From contig NZ_QGDO01000005.1 of the NCBI RefSeq assembly GCF_003149185.1, positions 62,001 to 126,000 on the forward strand: a stretch of DNA of 64,000 bases. Direction: 5' to 3'. This DNA comes from Sediminitomix flava (GTDB taxonomy: Bacteria > Bacteroidota > Bacteroidia > Cytophagales > Flammeovirgaceae). Shown here piece by piece: positions 8,407 through 17,393 of this stretch. The position numbers and the translations under genes are program-made. Position 1 is the stretch's first letter, and each line of letters starts with the position of its first letter. A model generated the notes under the pieces. It made no database searches, was not told the origin of the DNA, and was given only the letters and a program-made list of their open reading frames with translations.

Positions 8407-10438
8407 ATTCAGTATCAGATATTCGTTCAAAAATAAATTCTCCTCCTTCATCACCCACGCTTCTTAATGGGTTTCCAATGGGAGTTTGATAACTCTCTTC
8501 AGCAACATTTTTTTTCACATATTGCACTAGATCAGATACTGCTACATATTTGACATTGTTCTGATTCAAGAAATCTAGCATGGTCTGACAAAATGGGCTA
8601 TGTTGTCCTGCTATACCATCTCCAACAGTTTCCAACCGACCAGAAGCCAAAGCCCACCTAGACCGATATTGAGCAACATTTTCAATAAACCCTTTAGAAC
8701 TTTGATTGAATAATGAACCTGAAAAACAAGCATCAGCTACTATAAAGATATGTTGTGCTCTTATATTTTTTATATTCTGTATAATTTCAGCATTACTCAA
8801 TAGTGTACTCATTTTATCGGGAACACCATTTACAGGAACCCAATATCCTTCTTTCAAGATTTCATCAAAAATACCATGACCTGAAAAGTAAATCATCAGA
8901 TTATCATTCCAACTCATATTTTTAACTAAATACTTTAAGGTGTCTTGAATAGCATCAAGAGTTGCTTTATTGTCATATAATTCAATAGTTCTAGGAGCTG
9001 TAAATGTATATTTCTGTTCCAATGTAGTGACAATTGCCCTAGCATCACTCACCGCATTGTTTAGTAAAGGATAGTTTTCATAATCATTAATGCCAACTGC
9101 AAGAAGATAGTTATGTCCTTCTTTATTAGTTGCAGTTAAGGTCTCGTCTTCTCTTCTCGTAACGGTAATTTCTCTGATAGCCTCATTCCCATTGATGTCA
9201 GTGGCTTTTATTTGGAAGTCATTTTGTCCCATAGCCAATTCTACATACACTTGGAAATCATTTTGTTCAGTCAGATCAAGCTTCATTCCATTGACCGAAA
9301 CACTACTTACACCATATTCATCAATGATATTTCCTTTGATTAGAATTTCTTCTTGTGTCATAAGTAATTGTCCACCTCTCACCACAGGATGGCTGATGTT
9401 AATGAGGGGTGGGTAAATATCTTCTTCATCTCTGTAAACTATCGGAGGTATAATATTGAGATTGGTGACATTCCACATAAATAAATCCTCTGATAGGAAT
9501 GCTCCTGTGGCTAGATATTTTCCGGTTGGGTCAAATTCAATGGCAGTGATTGTACCACCATTTTTTACTATGTTTTGACTTCTGAATTGTCTACTATCAG
9601 CTTCCCAAATATTAAAGAAGTCATCTTTCCCACTGCTGGCTAAATACTTTGAGTCAATACTAAAAGCAATATCGTAAATTCGATCAGTGTGTTTTTTGGG
9701 TAGTTTTATACTTTTGATACTATCATTTTCGAGGCTATGGATTAGAAGGCAACCCTTGTCATCTCCAGATGCAATGAGTTGCTTATTGGGGCTAATAGCT
9801 ATAGCTCTAACCCAATCATCATGTTGGTAAACATCAATGAGTTCATCTTCCAATAAATCCCAGATTCCTACTTCGCCTTTGGTATTACTGAATCCTAACA
9901 TAGTACCATCAGCAGCGTAGAATAAGTCTAAAATAGCTTGTCCTTTATTTGGGTTACGGCTATTTATTTTACTACCTGTTTTAAGATGGTATATAAATAT
10001 ATCACCACCTTTTGTGCCTATAGAGACTTCTTGATTGTTAGAATTGACAGTGAGATTGTATATTTTATCCTGAATATTGCAAATGATGGCGCGAGTGGTA
10101 TCAAGTTCAAGATTGTATTCCCAGATGCAGTTTTTGAGTGTATTTTGTGAGCCGAACACTTTTTTATCGCCGACGAAATAGATTTTTTCATTGTCTGCAG
10201 AAAAGCTAATATCATGTAAGAAAGCAAGATCAGTTTGAATAATTGACCTTAGTCCTCTACTCCCCGAATACCAAATTGAAATACGACTCTTGTGGGCAAT
10301 AGCGAAATATTTTCCATTAGGACTAAAATCGACTTGTTTGATATGACCTTCGGTTGGGAACGTCACAACTTCCCCTTGTCCTAAACAGAAAGAAGGGATA
10401 ATCAGAAAACAGAAAATATAAAACCAATATTTATACAT
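8405..10438 (-). CDS. Secreted WD40-repeat protein with C-terminal caspase (C14) domain
   Basis: A 677-residue exported protein. A signal peptide (1-20, ending FCLGQG) precedes about seven WD40-like blades (25-330; for example HTDRIYDIAFS near 250 and ITAIEFDPTGKYLATG near 298). An Ig-like domain follows (345-428), then a caspase-fold peptidase (440-670). The catalytic dyad is intact: His521 in YFSGHG and Cys571 in ADACFSG. Such WD40-caspase proteins occur in Bacteroidota and other bacteria and are thought to be proteolytic signalling or processing proteins. It lies four bases behind an outer-membrane barrel gene on the same strand, so the two probably form an operon. Its substrate is unknown. 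Confidence 0.88.
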   Translation of the reverse strand: MYKYWFYIFCFLIIPSFCLGQGEVVTFPTEGHIKQVDFSPNGKYFAIAHKSRISIWYSGSRGLRSIIQTDLAFLHDISFSADNEKIYFVGDKKVFGSQNTLKNCIWEYNLELDTTRAIICNIQDKIYNLTVNSNNQEVSIGTKGGDIFIYHLKTGSKINSRNPNKGQAILDLFYAADGTMLGFSNTKGEVGIWDLLEDELIDVYQHDDWVRAIAISPNKQLIASGDDKGCLLIHSLENDSIKSIKLPKKHTDRIYDIAFSIDSKYLASSGKDDFFNIWEADSRQFRSQNIVKNGGTITAIEFDPTGKYLATGAFLSEDLFMWNVTNLNIIPPIVYRDEEDIYPPLINISHPVVRGGQLLMTQEEILIKGNIIDEYGVSSVSVNGMKLDLTEQNDFQVYVELAMGQNDFQIKATDINGNEAIREITVTRREDETLTATNKEGHNYLLAVGINDYENYPLLNNAVSDARAIVTTLEQKYTFTAPRTIELYDNKATLDAIQDTLKYLVKNMSWNDNLMIYFSGHGIFDEILKEGYWVPVNGVPDKMSTLLSNAEIIQNIKNIRAQHIFIVADACFSGSLFNQSSKGFIENVAQYRSRWALASGRLETVGDGIAGQHSPFCQTMLDFLNQNNVKYVAVSDLVQYVKKNVAEESYQTPIGNPLRSVGDEGGEFIFERISDTE

Positions 10439-10441
10439 GCT

Positions 10442-11350
10442 TTAAAGCTTCTTGTCCAGAAATGAAAAAATCAATCCTATTTTAAAATTTAAGAACAAAT
10501 TTTTCTCTCTAGTAGTTGATTGCCCCAAATAAGAAGCTGATGCATCTTGAAGAAAGTTTTCATTATCCTCTACTTCAGAAATCATTCCTATGGTTCGGGT
10601 ATTATAGTATTCTACAGCCTTGAAAACATCATTTAAAGAAATTCCTAAATCAAAAGACACAACTCTATTGACTTTCAATATAATTCCCAATTCAAGACCA
10701 AAAATGATTTGCTCGTCATTGTCCAAATAGCGAATAGGTTCAATGAATTCTGGGTTAAAAGGATCATCTATATCAAAAATATCAAGGTTTGCACCTTCGC
10801 TTGCATCTGTTATAATATCCTTATATCCTTTGCGCATCATATATGTATTTTGAGGGAAATCTAGAAGTCTCGGTCGATGGAAAAGTATGCCTGCTAGAAA
10901 GCTGATATAAAATTGTGTACGCTTAATAGAAAAGGTTTGGTATCTGAAAACAGCATTTAAGAAATGATTTTGAAGTTGAAGGTTACCAGCAAACTCATCT
11001 AATAATATGATATCATTTGTATTATTTTCATTTATGACCATAGTTCCAATCGTATAAAGGTCATTTAGTCTTATAAAATGATAGTTGGTACCTATGGCAA
11101 TATTGCGACTAATATTGTAGAGTAAAGCGCCGCCAAAATTACTTGCTCTACTTCCATTTAAGTCGGGAGAATTTAGTAACTGAAGAGGGGATACATGAAA
11201 TTCAAAAGCTGGGTTATCTTGTGAATATCCAAAGTTAAGCGTCTGTGTATTTAATAGAAACGAGAGAATTAAGGCTTTTGCGATGCAATGAAATTTAAAA
11301 TGTATAAAGTACAATTTATACTTATTCCAAATAGTGTCTTTTTCCTTCAT
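10442..11350 (-). CDS. Outer-membrane beta-barrel-like protein, possibly PorP/SprF-related
   Basis: A 302-residue exported protein. A hydrophobic signal region ends near FGYSQ; the mature part starts DNPAFEFHVSPLQLL and then shows alternating beta-strand patterns (for example GALLYNISRNIAIGTNYHF) and a C-terminal strand LNFKIGLIFSFLDKKL, as expected of a barrel. The start of the mature part weakly recalls PorP/SprF proteins of type IX secretion and gliding, but I would not assign that family firmly. The first ATG gives a long charged leader before the hydrophobic stretch, so a later start is possible. It is upstream of and four bases from the WD40-caspase gene, suggesting the two act together at the cell surface. 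Confidence 0.6.
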   Translation of the reverse strand: MKEKDTIWNKYKLYFIHFKFHCIAKALILSFLLNTQTLNFGYSQDNPAFEFHVSPLQLLNSPDLNGSRASNFGGALLYNISRNIAIGTNYHFIRLNDLYTIGTMVINENNTNDIILLDEFAGNLQLQNHFLNAVFRYQTFSIKRTQFYISFLAGILFHRPRLLDFPQNTYMMRKGYKDIITDASEGANLDIFDIDDPFNPEFIEPIRYLDNDEQIIFGLELGIILKVNRVVSFDLGISLNDVFKAVEYYNTRTIGMISEVEDNENFLQDASASYLGQSTTREKNLFLNFKIGLIFSFLDKKL

Positions 11351-11456
11351 TTTCAGTTTTTAGCTCAAGGTTCTTCAGTATTTTACCGAAGTTTACTAGA
11401 AATTAGCATTTAACTTTATTTGCAAAAAATATTTAGAATGATTATCTAGAGAAAAA

Positions 11457-11500
11457 GCTCTGCATGCATACTAATTTTGGACGATTTTAGTATGTAGAGC
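11457..11500. promoter_or_regulatory. Inverted repeat upstream of the Fe-S oxidoreductase operon
   Basis: CATACTAA at 11467-11474 is repeated inverted as TTAGTATG at 11487-11494 with a 12-base loop, and flanking GCTCT/AGAGC (11457-11461, 11496-11500) extends the symmetry. It lies 71 bases before the start codon of the operon. It may be an operator or a 5' untranslated hairpin; the loop contains TAATTTTG, which also resembles a Bacteroidota -7 element. Confidence 0.45.
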
Positions 11501-11570
11501 AAAGATTCTAATATTTTTTTGAAGTTTAAGAATAACCAAAGACAACTACGCAATAACCAATAAACAACAC

Positions 11571-12914
11571 ATGATGAATACAATCACTATTATTCAGCAA
11601 GTACTATTCGTGATTACCCTCGGAATAGCTGGCTTCTTTGTTTTTAAGAGAGCTAGTTCCATTCGTAGGAATATCCTTTTAGGTAAAGACGCTGAATTCA
11701 ACGATCAAAAAGGAAAGAGATGGGGGACAATGTTCAGAGTTGCTTTTGGACAACAAAAGATGTTTGATCGCCCGTTCGTAGGATTTATGCACTTCTTGAT
11801 TTATGCAGGATTTCTATTAATCAATATAGAAATGCTGGAAATTATATTGGATGGAATTTTGGGTACTCATAGATTGTTTGTTCCTGTTTTGGGAGATGTT
11901 TATCCTTTTCTAATCAATTTCTTTGAGTGTGCAGCTATAGGAGTCGTTTTGGCTTGTGTCGTATTCTTACTTAGAAGAAATGTAGCTCGTATCAAACGAT
12001 TCCATAAGGATGAAATGAAAGGTTGGCCTACAAGTGATGCAAATATCATTTTGGTATGGGAAATCGTTTTGATGTTCTTTCTATATACCATGAATGCAAC
12101 AGATTATTTGCTTCAAGAAGCAGGTGATGCTCATTACCCTGTAGTTGGCAGCTTTGCAATTAGTCAATATCTAGTGCCTTTATATAGTGGCCTTTCTCCT
12201 GAGGCTTTAGTGATGGTTGAAAGATCAGCTTGGTGGGTACATATCATTGGTATTTTAGGATTCGCTGTTTATATCACATATTCTAAACACCTTCACATTG
12301 CATTAGCTTTCCCAAATACCTACTTCTCTAGATTGGAGCCACGTGGTAAGATGAAAAATATGGAGAGTGTGACTAATGAGGTTAAAATCATGATGGGAGC
12401 ACCTGCTGAGGATTCAGGCGAAGAAGTTGGGACTTTTGGAGCTAAAGATGTTAAAGACTTGCAGTGGAATCAAATCATGAGTGCTTATTCGTGTACTGAA
12501 TGTGGTCGATGTACTTCTGAGTGTCCAGCAAACTTAACAGGTAAAAAACTATCTCCTCGTAAAGTGATGATGGATATAAGAGATCGCGCTGAAGAAGTTG
12601 GGAAAAATATTGATCAACATGGAGCAGATCATGATGACGGTAAATCACTATATGGAGATTATATCTCAAAAGAGGAGTTGATGGCATGTACATCATGTAA
12701 TGCTTGTGCCGATGCTTGTCCGATTAACATTGATCCACTTTCAATCATTTTGGATATGAGAAGATATGTTGCAATGGAAGAAGCAAGTACACCAGCTTCT
12801 TGGAATGCAATGTTCCAAAATGTAGAAAACAGTCAAGCACCTTGGGCATTCCCTGCTGCAGACCGTTTCAAATGGGCTGAAGAGATTTCAAATTCTGTAG
12901 ACAGCCAACAATAA
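11571..12914 (+). CDS. Membrane-bound Fe-S oxidoreductase, HdrC/GlpC-like with heme-type membrane domain
   Basis: A 447-residue protein. Residues 1-250 form a membrane domain of about five segments resembling nitrate-reductase-gamma type subunits, with candidate heme-ligand histidines (His74, His224, His240/242). A cytosolic part follows with two 4Fe-4S motifs: Cys308/311/314-Cys318 (CTECGRCTSECP) and Cys373/376/379-Cys383 (CTSCNACADACP). This is the layout of electron-transfer partners of CCG-domain oxidoreductases, and the next gene encodes exactly such a partner 28 bases downstream. The complex probably moves electrons between the quinone pool and an unknown donor. Two adjacent ATG codons (11571 and 11574) can start it. 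Confidence 0.88.
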   Translation: MMNTITIIQQVLFVITLGIAGFFVFKRASSIRRNILLGKDAEFNDQKGKRWGTMFRVAFGQQKMFDRPFVGFMHFLIYAGFLLINIEMLEIILDGILGTHRLFVPVLGDVYPFLINFFECAAIGVVLACVVFLLRRNVARIKRFHKDEMKGWPTSDANIILVWEIVLMFFLYTMNATDYLLQEAGDAHYPVVGSFAISQYLVPLYSGLSPEALVMVERSAWWVHIIGILGFAVYITYSKHLHIALAFPNTYFSRLEPRGKMKNMESVTNEVKIMMGAPAEDSGEEVGTFGAKDVKDLQWNQIMSAYSCTECGRCTSECPANLTGKKLSPRKVMMDIRDRAEEVGKNIDQHGADHDDGKSLYGDYISKEELMACTSCNACADACPINIDPLSIILDMRRYVAMEEASTPASWNAMFQNVENSQAPWAFPAADRFKWAEEISNSVDSQQ

Positions 12915-12942
12915 TTTTTTAACCAAATAAACACAATCAACC

Positions 12943-13731
12943 ATGAGCGAGAATATTAAAATCCCTACAATGGCCGAAATGGCTGCTGAAGGCAAAGAAC
13001 CAGAAATCTTATTTTGGGTAGGATGTGCAGGTTCGTTTGACGATAGATATAAAAGAGTTACTGTTTCATTTATCAAAATATTAAACAAAGTAGGAATCAA
13101 CTTTGCAGTGTTAGGACCTGAAGAAAGTTGTACTGGAGACCCTGCTCGTAGAGCTGGTAACGAGTTTCTTTTCCAAATGCAAGCAATGACCAATATTGAG
13201 GTATTAAATGCTTACAATGTGAAAAAGATTGTAACAGCTTGTCCTCATTGTTTTAATACACTGAAGAATGAATATCCTGAGCTTGGCGGAGAATATGAAG
13301 TGCTTCATCACTCTGAATATCTCCAACAATTGATTAATGCAGGAAAGGTGAAGGTACAAGACGGGGGTGAGTTTAAAGGAAAGAAAATCACTTTCCATGA
13401 TTCTTGCTATCTAGGTAGAGCAAATGATGTTTATGAAGCTCCTCGTGATGTTTTGAAGGCATTAGATGCTGATCTTGTAGAAATGAAAAAATGCAAGACT
13501 AAAGGTCTTTGTTGTGGTGCCGGAGGTGCTCAGATGTTTAAAGAGCCTGAGCCAGGAAATAAAGATATTAATATTGAACGTACTGAACAGGCATTGGATA
13601 CAGGAGCTAAAATTGTCGCAGCAGGTTGCCCATTCTGTATGACTATGCTTTCAGATGGTATCAAGAATAAAGAAAAAGAGAAGGAAGTAAAAGTACTAGA
13701 TTTAGCTGAAATGCTTGCTCAACAATTATAG
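12943..13731 (+). CDS. CCG-domain (Fe-S)-binding oxidoreductase subunit, HdrB/GlpC-like
   Basis: A 262-residue soluble protein with two cysteine-rich CCG-type domains. The second is clear: HDSCYLGR, then KGLCCGAGGAQMF, then AAGCPFCMTML. The first has GCAGSFDDRYKR, PEESCTGDPARRAGNEF and TACPHCFNTL. Such domains bind a non-cubane iron-sulfur cluster in heterodisulfide reductase and take part in GlpC and LutA. It follows the membrane Fe-S gene by 28 bases, so the two form an operon and probably a complex. The flavoprotein HdrA or a dedicated dehydrogenase is not encoded next to it, so the electron donor is unknown. Confidence 0.88.
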   Translation: MSENIKIPTMAEMAAEGKEPEILFWVGCAGSFDDRYKRVTVSFIKILNKVGINFAVLGPEESCTGDPARRAGNEFLFQMQAMTNIEVLNAYNVKKIVTACPHCFNTLKNEYPELGGEYEVLHHSEYLQQLINAGKVKVQDGGEFKGKKITFHDSCYLGRANDVYEAPRDVLKALDADLVEMKKCKTKGLCCGAGGAQMFKEPEPGNKDINIERTEQALDTGAKIVAAGCPFCMTMLSDGIKNKEKEKEVKVLDLAEMLAQQL

Positions 13732-13776
13732 TCTTTGAAAACTTTTCCAATTAATGAATGGATGTAGTTAAAGGAT

Positions 13777-13813
13777 CCCCTGTTTACTTTGTGTGAATAG
13801 GGGCTTTCTTTTG
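13777..13813 (+). terminator. Probable terminator after the Fe-S operon
   Basis: CCCCT (13777-13781) can pair with AGGGG (13799-13803) across a 17-base loop, followed by a T-rich tail. The stem is short, so efficiency is uncertain. Confidence 0.45.
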
Positions 13814-13863
13814 CTAAACAAATTTAAAGTGTTTGGGTTAAATCATTAAACAAATATTGAACT

Positions 13864-14001
13864 ATGGAAATAAATATAAATCTCATCATTTTTATCCTAG
13901 CTGCGAGTACTCTTTTCCCAATGGCAGGGTATTATTTGGATTATCGAAAGAAGAAAAAAAGTTATAAAGCGAGAGAAAATCAAAAAAATAAATCGATTTA
14001 G
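13864..14001 (+). CDS. Single-pass small membrane protein, 45 residues
   Basis: A short open frame from ATG at 13864 to TAG at 13999-14001. It encodes a hydrophobic helix (residues 3-24) followed by a very basic tail (DYRKKKKSYKARENQ), as expected for a single-span membrane peptide with the tail in the cytoplasm. A strong hairpin terminator begins at its stop codon, which supports it being a real, separately ended transcript. Its function is unknown, and it could belong to the upstream oxidoreductase operon by read-through of the weak hairpin at 13777. Confidence 0.6.
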   Translation: MEININLIIFILAASTLFPMAGYYLDYRKKKKSYKARENQKNKSI

Positions 14002-14026
14002 GAGCCTAAGTAAGGCTCCTTTTTTT
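14000..14026 (+). terminator. Terminator after the 45-residue peptide gene
   Basis: AGGAGCC and GGCTCCT form a 7-bp stem with a 7-base loop, followed by seven T. It overlaps the stop codon of the small gene. Confidence 0.85.
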
Positions 14027-14352
14027 GTACTTCTTCATTTTTATTACATAGGTCTAGGATTGGGAATTATATGTTAAGAACTCTAGTTTATTTATTCGAA
14101 AGGTGTAATCATGGTAGGACTTATTACATCTGAAAGAAATGATTTTATTCAGTGTTAAAAATATTTGATCTGAAGCATTTCTTCAGGCAAAATGAAATTT
14201 TCTCTCCACTGTTTCTTGATTAACATAGAAAAACCCATAGGGCTTTGCCGATGGGTTTTTTGCTTAATTAGTCCCAACAGAATATAACTTTTTGGTGAAT
14301 ATTGCTTTTAATTGTTAGTTAAAAAGCAAATAAATAACAAACCTGATTTCGC
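14027..14352 (+). other. Gene-free stretch ending in a hairpin terminator; possible small RNA
   Basis: No convincing coding frame (only one of about 20 codons). Three foldable elements are seen: TGTAAT/ATTACA near 14105-14130, TGAAG/CTTCA near 14170-14185, and a terminator at 14232-14261 (AACCCAT/ATGGGTT followed by T6). An independent terminator after non-coding sequence suggests a short transcript, but no promoter was identified. The last part (14262-14352) is the upstream region of the BamA-like gene. Confidence 0.35.
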
Positions 14353-15555
14353 ATGCTTACAATTGTAGCATTAGCCTTATTCTTATCCATTATTTCAATT
14401 CCTAACCTTCAAGCTCAAAGTCAAGAACTTGCTATAGGAAATACAATAGATACTGTTTATTCAGATTCGACCATTGTAGAAGAACCGATTTCTACAAAAC
14501 CAGAAAAGAACCTGAGATCAAGTATAATGGGTGGTCCTTCTTATACTCCAGAAATGAGTGCAGGGGTAGGAGGTGCGGTCTTATTTACTTTTAAGACTAA
14601 TCCAAAAGATTCATTGATTCAACGGTCAACCGTGCCTATTGCCTTCAACTTTTCACTTACAGGAGCAATGGTTTTTGCTTCAGCTCAAAGTCTCTTTTTT
14701 AACCAAGATAAATTCAGAATCCAAAATAAGGTAATCTATAAACAGATGCCCGATCATTATTTTGGGGTAGGGTACGAATCTGCAACTGAAATTGGTGATG
14801 TAGGAGATAATACAACACTTTATGATCGATTTTCATGGGAATTAAACCCCGTATTTATTTGGCAAGCTGTACCTAATGTATTTTTAGGTGCTGGTATAGA
14901 CTTAAATAGAACTTGGGTGGAAAACCCGAATGAGAGAATGCAAGAAGATAAAGACTTCAAGAAATTTGGAGATGATATCTTTAACAGTGGATTCATACTT
15001 CAAGCACAGTATGATACCAGAGATGTAAATGCAAATGCATACGAGGGGATGCTTTTGAGCATTCGAGGTAACTTTTTCTCAAAAAGCTTAGGTAGTGACT
15101 TCAGCTATCAACAGTTAGAACTAGAGTACCGCCAGTTTAAACAGCTATTCAATAGACGTAGTGTTTTGGCATGGATGGCAAAAACAGAAATAGGTTTTGG
15201 AGATGTACCTTATACAGAAATGTCAATGATTGGTTCCCCTAATGACTTAAGAGGTTATAGATGGGGGAAGTTTAGGGACAGAAGTATGGCTTATGGTATG
15301 GTAGAGTACCGACATATGTTTAACCGACGAAAGCCAAATAAAGAAGGGAGTTATGAATCTAAATCTGGATTTGCGACTTGGGTAGGAGCTGGTACAATGG
15401 GGGATACTCCTAAAGATTGGAGTCATTTACTTCCAAACGTCGGTGTTGGCTATCGATATGAGGTTCAGCCACGAATGAATTTTAGATTAGACGTAGGGCT
15501 TGAACCAGGAACTGGAAATGTGCTATTCTATATGAACATGACCGAAGCGTTCTAA
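14353..15555 (+). CDS. BamA/Omp85-superfamily outer-membrane protein
   Basis: A 400-residue exported protein. A signal peptide ends near residue 22 (SIPNLQAQ). The rest is a barrel domain with the surface-antigen (D15) features: YDTRDVNANAYEG and the loop motif SPNDLRGYRWGKFRDR, which matches the conserved (V/L)RG(F/Y) segment of Omp85 proteins. There are no POTRA domains, so it resembles the short barrel-only members common in Bacteroidota rather than BamA itself. It ends FYMNMTEAF, with an aromatic last residue as in barrel proteins. The gene stands alone between terminators. Its cargo or partner is unknown. Confidence 0.8.
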   Translation: MLTIVALALFLSIISIPNLQAQSQELAIGNTIDTVYSDSTIVEEPISTKPEKNLRSSIMGGPSYTPEMSAGVGGAVLFTFKTNPKDSLIQRSTVPIAFNFSLTGAMVFASAQSLFFNQDKFRIQNKVIYKQMPDHYFGVGYESATEIGDVGDNTTLYDRFSWELNPVFIWQAVPNVFLGAGIDLNRTWVENPNERMQEDKDFKKFGDDIFNSGFILQAQYDTRDVNANAYEGMLLSIRGNFFSKSLGSDFSYQQLELEYRQFKQLFNRRSVLAWMAKTEIGFGDVPYTEMSMIGSPNDLRGYRWGKFRDRSMAYGMVEYRHMFNRRKPNKEGSYESKSGFATWVGAGTMGDTPKDWSHLLPNVGVGYRYEVQPRMNFRLDVGLEPGTGNVLFYMNMTEAF

Positions 15556-15583
15556 ACATTTCCTTTATTCGTCAATTAATAAA

Positions 15584-15630
15584 AAAGACCTCTATTCAAA
15601 CATTCTAGTGTTGAATAGAGGTCTTTATAT
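15584..15630. terminator. Strong bidirectional terminator
   Basis: A 16-bp perfect stem (AAAGACCTCTATTCAA and its complement) with an 11-base loop, flanked by A and T runs. It separates the convergent BamA-like gene and symporter gene. Confidence 0.9.
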
Positions 15631-15648
15631 TATTTATAAATGAGATAA

Positions 15649-17061
15649 CTATGCCTTAATTTCTTCTTTCCAGCATTCAACACCTTTATCTAGACCTATA
15701 TTTTTAGCTAGAAATACAGGGTTTTTTCCTTCTTTCTTTTGAGCCATATAATCTTTAAGGGCTGCAAAAGCAATCGGTGAAAGTCTCAAAATTGCGTAGA
15801 TATTTATAAGAGCCATTAAGCCCATAAATAAATCGGCAAGGTTCCATACCAATCCAATTGAAGTATATGCTCCAAACATCACCATGATCAGAACAAAAAC
15901 TCTATACATTATAAGGTAGACTCTATTGCTTGAAATAAACTTAATATTTGATTCGCCATAGTAGTAGTTACCTACAATCGAGCTGAATGCAAATAGAAGA
16001 ATGCATACAGCTATAAAAGGAGTACCCCAATCACCAACTTGGCTTTTCATAGCTGCTTGAGTAAGCTGAATACCATCAACTCCTTTTACAGTGTATTCTC
16101 CAGAAATAAGAATAAGAAAAGCTGTTGCAGTACAAATAAGAAGCGTATCTGTAAATACACCGAGTGTTTGAATAAATCCTTGCTTTACAGGGTGGGTAAC
16201 ATTGGCTGTTGCTGCCGCATTTGGTGCTGATCCCATACCTGCTTCATTGGAGAAAAGCCCTCTCTTAATACCTTGCATTAGTGCTGCTCCTACGGCTCCA
16301 CCTGCTACTTGTTCAAGTCCGAAAGCGTTATTTACAATCAAAGCAATGATTGAAGGTACTTGTCCGATGTTAGAAATAAGTACATAGATGGCTACCAAAA
16401 TGTAAGCAACAGCCATTATAGGTACTAATGTCTCAGATACTTTTGCAATTCTTTTTACTCCACCAAAAATGATTATTGCAGTCAGAAATGTAAGTGCTAA
16501 TCCGAGCTGAATACGATCAATTCCATAAGCTTCTTGGAAGGCAAAAGTGATGGTGTTTGATTGTACTGCATTAAAAATAAAACCAAAGCAAATGGTAATA
16601 AGTATGGAGAATACAATACCGAGATTTCTACTTCCTAATGCTTTTTCGATATAATAAGCAGGGCCACCAACAAATGAATGCTTGGTTGGTTCTTTTTCTT
16701 TATAAATCTGAGCTAAAGTACTTTCTACAAAGGCAGATGCAGAACCAATAAGAGCGATTAACCACATCCAAAATACAGCACCAGGTCCTCCTGCTACGAT
16801 AGCTAGTGCTACACCCGCTAAGTTTCCTGTACCTACTCGAGATGCAGTACTGATACAAAATGCTTGAAAAGAAGAAACACCACCTCTTTTACTGGTTGCT
16901 CCTTGTGCCAAAAGGCTGAACATTTCCTTTATATTGACAAATTGTACGAATCCACTTTTTATCGTGAAAAATAAGCCTGCTCCAATCAATAAAATGATAA
17001 GTACATAAGACCAAAGAATATTGTTACTTTCGTTTACAAATGATTCAAAGAGTTCTAACAT
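15649..17061 (-). CDS. Sodium:alanine/glycine symporter, AGCS family
   Basis: About 470 residues with ten or more membrane segments. Family signatures include AFCISTASRVGTGNLAGVA, GGPGAVFWMWL, NEAGMGSAPNAAA and SIVGNYYYGESN. AGCS carriers import alanine or glycine with sodium. The start is taken at ATG 17059-17061 (MLELFESFVNESNNILW), because the longer frame begins with a TTG codon and adds 18 polar residues ahead of the expected N-terminus. The gene stands alone; no riboswitch was recognised upstream. A sodium-linked carrier fits a marine organism. Confidence 0.93.
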   Translation of the reverse strand: MLELFESFVNESNNILWSYVLIILLIGAGLFFTIKSGFVQFVNIKEMFSLLAQGATSKRGGVSSFQAFCISTASRVGTGNLAGVALAIVAGGPGAVFWMWLIALIGSASAFVESTLAQIYKEKEPTKHSFVGGPAYYIEKALGSRNLGIVFSILITICFGFIFNAVQSNTITFAFQEAYGIDRIQLGLALTFLTAIIIFGGVKRIAKVSETLVPIMAVAYILVAIYVLISNIGQVPSIIALIVNNAFGLEQVAGGAVGAALMQGIKRGLFSNEAGMGSAPNAAATANVTHPVKQGFIQTLGVFTDTLLICTATAFLILISGEYTVKGVDGIQLTQAAMKSQVGDWGTPFIAVCILLFAFSSIVGNYYYGESNIKFISSNRVYLIMYRVFVLIMVMFGAYTSIGLVWNLADLFMGLMALINIYAILRLSPIAFAALKDYMAQKKEGKNPVFLAKNIGLDKGVECWKEEIKA

Positions 17062-17338
17062 AATTTGAGATTCCTGTGATGTGTTATTCTTGAGAAGTAC
17101 GTGGTATATTTTCAATGAAATCTTCTCAAAAGAAATATATAATAATTACAACCACTTTTTTGATCTACTTATTCCTTTCGTGACACTTAATTCCTATTTA
17201 TTTTTTAGAAATACAGAGTCGCTAAGAAATAAGGGTGATTATATGCTTAGATTAAAATCTTTCAAATCTACCAGAATGAGGTAGAAATATTACTTTATAA
17301 ATGAGACGGTCATTTCATAAGGAATACTGAAAGACATG
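17062..17338. other. Gene-free stretch upstream of the symporter
   Basis: About 280 bases between the symporter start and the ffh terminator. I see no convincing gene. CAAATCTA near 17264 fits a minus-strand -7 element (TAGATTTG) but has no TTG at a good distance. Otherwise nothing notable. Confidence 0.5.
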
Positions 17339-17370
17339 AAAAAACCCGTTCTGAATTGCTTCAAAACGGG
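17339..17370 (-). terminator. Terminator of ffh
   Basis: CCCGTT/AACGGG outer stem and TGAA/TTCA inner stem with a 4-base loop, followed on the minus strand by six T. It begins 24 bases after the ffh stop. Confidence 0.85.
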
Positions 17371-17393
17371 CTAATTTATTGAAAAGGATAGAT

